Positions 62,143 to 64,000 of a stretch of DNA of 64,000 nt are shown here, piece after piece. The notes under the pieces are model-generated. The model saw only the letters and a list, made by a program, of their open reading frames with translations. It had not been told where the DNA came from and ran no database searches. The position numbers and the translations under genes are program-made. The DNA lies in NCBI GenBank assembly GCA_965205385.1, contig CBDBGS010000007.1, positions 1,054,001 to 1,118,000 on the forward strand, read 5' to 3'. The stretch is from CATOSP01 sp965205385 (GTDB taxonomy: Bacteria > Chloroflexota > Dehalococcoidia > Lucifugimonadales > UBA3495). Numbering within the stretch: position 1 is the stretch's first letter; each line of letters opens with the position of its first letter.

Positions 62143-62480
62143 TCAGTGGCCCGTTCCCAGGAGTGCTTGAATACCCTCCATGGTGGTTTGGGTGTGGGTT
62201 TGCAGTTCCCTGGTTGGCAGGTCCCCGTGGTAGAAGTGGGAGTGCAGCTGCTCGGCTGACCCGAAGCGTGAGCGCCAGAGGTTGCCGCCTTGGGCGGCGT
62301 CCAGGCATCTGGTTACGGCCCGAAAGGCCCCGTGGCTGTCGTGGGGCAATCCCTGGCTCATGGCTACCACAATTAGGCAGTGGGCGAATGCCCCCACAAG
62401 AGTTCGGCGGCAACCAGTTCGTTGCCGCCGTTCCTTGACTCTTGGTCAGCCCGCCTCTTGAGTTCCCGGGCCGTTTCCAT
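62143..62480 (-). pseudogene. HEPN-like gene with one-base frameshift
   Basis: From the ATG at 62480 (AGAGGAG four bases upstream): METARELKRRADQESRNGGN, ELVAAELLWG; the remainder is in the next frame (AFAHCLIVVAMSQGLPHDSH, GNLWRSRFGSAEQLHSHFYH, GIQALLGTGH). The break is at a run of five G near 62391, consistent with one lost base (mutation or sequencing error). The pattern is helical, as HEPN-fold proteins. It follows 62495-63166 by 14 bp. Confidence 0.65.
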
Positions 62481-62494
62481 GTGCTCCTCTTGGT

Positions 62495-63166
62495 TCACGA
62501 CGGCGCTGCCTCTTGGTCGGCAAGCCGGTTGGCCAGTTCTATGGCTGTCCTGGCGAACAGGATACCGTCTCTCTCCGGGCCGTCCGGGTCTTCCTGGTAT
62601 GCGCCGAACTTCAGCATCCTCGGGCGTCCCATGCTGGCTCCTAGGGCGGCGCAGAGGTTCTTGCCCTCCGGGGACGCATCCTTCAGGGCTTGGTCGAATT
62701 CCTCCATCTCGTCGGGCCACTCGTTTCCGCTGGCTAGGGCTGCCGCGATGCTGTACAGGTCGTCGTGGGTGCCGTGGGGCCACCTGCGGGCGGCGGCTAT
62801 GTGTCCCAGCGTAGCCCTCACGGCGTCCGTGAGGGTTTCCGCCCCTTCCATGGGCTGCCCCTTCTCAAAGCTGTGCTGGGCGGCCCTGAAGTACCCCTCG
62901 ACGATTTCCTCCACTGCTTTGCTCCAGGCGTCCTCAATGCGGGTTTCCCATGACTCCCGGTTCCGCTCGTAGGCATCTGTGGTTGCGGCGTCCACGGCGG
63001 CGCTCATGGCGTCGTTCAGGGGCAGCCTGCCGTTCCCTGCGGGCCATTTGGCGCGGAAGCGCTCGTGGAGTTTCTCCGGTTGGAGGGGCGGTTCCGCCAG
63101 GGTGCTGGCTTTTTGCAGGGCGGCCAGGGCGATGTCTTCCGCCACGTTCTCCATTCTGGTGGTCAT
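62495..63166 (-). CDS. HEPN/PaREP1-type helical protein
   Basis: 223 residues from the ATG at 63166. The second half (EEIVEGYFRAAQHSFEKGQP, GAETLTDAVRATLGHIAAAR, RWPHGTHDDLYSIAAALA) matches the PaREP1 branch of HEPN domains; the first 80 residues are an added helical part. HEPN proteins are often RNases in toxin-antitoxin or defence systems. It leads a two-gene operon with 62143-62480. An AT-rich block upstream (ATAAGATAAAATAATG on the reverse strand, about 63220-63245) is a promoter candidate. Confidence 0.7.
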   Translation of the reverse strand: MTTRMENVAEDIALAALQKASTLAEPPLQPEKLHERFRAKWPAGNGRLPLNDAMSAAVDAATTDAYERNRESWETRIEDAWSKAVEEIVEGYFRAAQHSFEKGQPMEGAETLTDAVRATLGHIAAARRWPHGTHDDLYSIAAALASGNEWPDEMEEFDQALKDASPEGKNLCAALGASMGRPRMLKFGAYQEDPDGPERDGILFARTAIELANRLADQEAAPS

Positions 63167-63374
63167 AACCGTGCTTCTGCCTTTCTATTTTGTTGGGTCT
63201 TGTTCCCCTGTGCCTGTGCGGTCATCGCATTATTTTATCTTATCTGGACGACCGAGGCAGGCGATGGTGAGCGTGGCCGCAGGGGCCAGGAGGACGGTGT
63301 GGACCGCGTTCCCACCGGGGCCGGTTGGAGAATAGCCTTGGCGAAAGGTCTCCTCTCTGCCGGGGGGTTTTCCC

Positions 63375-63528
63375 CTAGTACTACAGCCGCAGATCACATT
63401 CAACAGCTTCAGTTGGTGCTCTTAGCAAGCGGCGGGGACAGGGATTTCGCCTCGTGTACAAAGCTAAATTCACCTCCGTCGCTTCTTTAAGAAGTGATGA
63501 ATCCCGAGAAGTGCGGCTGTAGTACTAG
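63375..63528. mobile_element. 154-bp MITE with CTAGTACTACAGCCGCA ends
   Basis: Perfect 17-bp terminal inverted repeats (CTAGTACTACAGCCGCA) including CTAG. Solo ends of the same family are at 4211-4228 and about 8182-8200. Non-coding, inserted between the HEPN operon and the gene at the window end. Confidence 0.87.
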
Positions 63529-63789
63529 GCGCCAATTCCATGGGCTGGGCCGACCGCCAGTAGGACCCCAACACGTGGTGTGAGACGAGGAGGGTGGCCT
63601 CAAAGTAGCCACCGGGTCACCCTTCGCCCCTTTCTCTCCACCCCGCAATTGGCCGGGAGGTTGCTCCAATTCGGTCAAGTCGAAGCTCTCCGACCTTTAC
63701 GGTTCCATTCTCGAGACACTCTCAAAGCACAGGTGACAAGAACATGACTGCCCACGAGGACCGGAAACCGGTGCTGATTCCCGGCATGT

Positions 63790-64000
63790 GTGACGGATGA
63801 TTCCAGCGCCAACACCCAGGGAACGGGAGCGGTCGTACGCGGTCCTGCCACTGGCACAGGGCTGGACCTCATCGTCCCGGGTGAAGACGGGTTCGTGCAT
63901 GAAGACGACGACTTCAGGACTCCGCTGGCGCGAATCACATGCCCCACCTGCGTGAACCGGATCGCCTGGAGCCGGACCAAAAAGCGCGATGAAGCCCTCG
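63790..64000 (+). CDS. start of a CxxC-containing hypothetical gene
   Basis: From a GTG at 63790 the frame is open to the window edge: TDDSSANTQGTGAVVRGPAT, GLDLIVPGEDGFVHEDDDFR, then ITCPTCVNRIAWSRTKKRDE. CPTC suggests a zinc-binding end. The ribosome site is weak, and an overlapping ATG frame from 63797 ends earlier. Family not recognised; the gene continues beyond the window. Confidence 0.5.
   Translation, partial: MTDDSSANTQGTGAVVRGPATGTGLDLIVPGEDGFVHEDDDFRTPLARITCPTCVNRIAWSRTKKRDEAL

Noticed and set aside
61824..62438. 204-codon + frame
   Set aside because: Opposite to the HEPN-like genes and across a strong terminator hairpin; likely a shadow.
1..64000. tRNA or rRNA genes
   Set aside because: No T-loop GTTCGAATC-type sequence with matching stems and no conserved rRNA segment was seen by eye; a tRNAscan or Rfam scan would be needed to exclude them fully.

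Overview
The window is GC-rich, IS-riddled chromosomal DNA from a bacterium that I cannot name with certainty. Pieces of GMC oxidoreductase, luciferase-like (LLM) monooxygenases, a CaiB/BaiF CoA-transferase, a type II haloacid dehalogenase, a zinc-ribbon protein and Yip1-type membrane protein, plus many IS families, would fit a Chloroflexota (SAR202/Dehalococcoidia-like) genome. This is inference from gene content; no rRNA or tRNA gene was seen.

Layout. 1-2345: restriction-modification locus (DNA methylase divergent from an HTH regulator and a cut-off nuclease-like gene). 2.4-4.4 kb: small DNA-binding-type genes and a MITE. 4.4-7.6 kb: ABC exporter and a complete ISAs1 element with a 10-bp target duplication. 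7.6-11.3 kb: decayed GMC and LLM genes around an intact haloacid dehalogenase and a hypothetical gene. 11.4-15.5 kb: nested transposons (istB interrupted by an IS1380 copy, itself interrupted by an IS110 element and by a 574-bp inverted-repeat cassette carrying a lipoprotein gene). 15.6-18.7 kb: TIR-domain gene, then three MITE-type units and an AbiJ-like gene bracketed by 64-bp inverted repeats. 18.7-27 kb: IS630, IS1380, IS5 and IS1182 copies around a broken tcmP gene and a two-gene unknown operon. 27.4-31.1 kb: a 1257-residue SIR2-domain protein. 31.3-37.3 kb: IS21, IS1380 remnants, a cupin and an alpha/beta-barrel protein. 37.4-40.3 kb: CoA-transferase fragment, small Zn-type protein, HEPN-like protein, exonuclease-Fic fusion. 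40.4-42.3 kb: intact IS1182. 42.3-50.5 kb: small phage/plasmid-like genes, gene fragments (HsdR, SNF2, CBS) and eroded CRISPR-like repeats. 50.5-55.6 kb: recQ, Ada-type Zn protein, HNH protein, NYN nuclease-type protein. 55.7-63.2 kb: small HTH/RHH genes, IS21 and IS1380 remnants, two HEPN-like genes. The end holds a MITE and the start of a further gene.

Working together. The genes that remain intact are mostly defence or conflict genes (R-M, TIR, AbiJ, SIR2, HEPN, Fic, NYN), and the metabolic genes are mostly broken, so this looks like a defence island built and eroded by transposons. Two structures seem new to me. The first is a 241-244-bp element in three copies (42577-42820, 56188-56431, 61188-61428), always on the 5' side of a small gene, with the motif CACAGG repeated at both ends and in the middle and a paired CCAGGC/GCCTGG hairpin. 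The second is a set of transposase-free, inverted-repeat cassettes that carry a single passenger gene (lipoprotein at 13.1-13.6 kb, AbiJ at 16.9-18.7 kb). Many elements here abut at the tetranucleotide CTAG.
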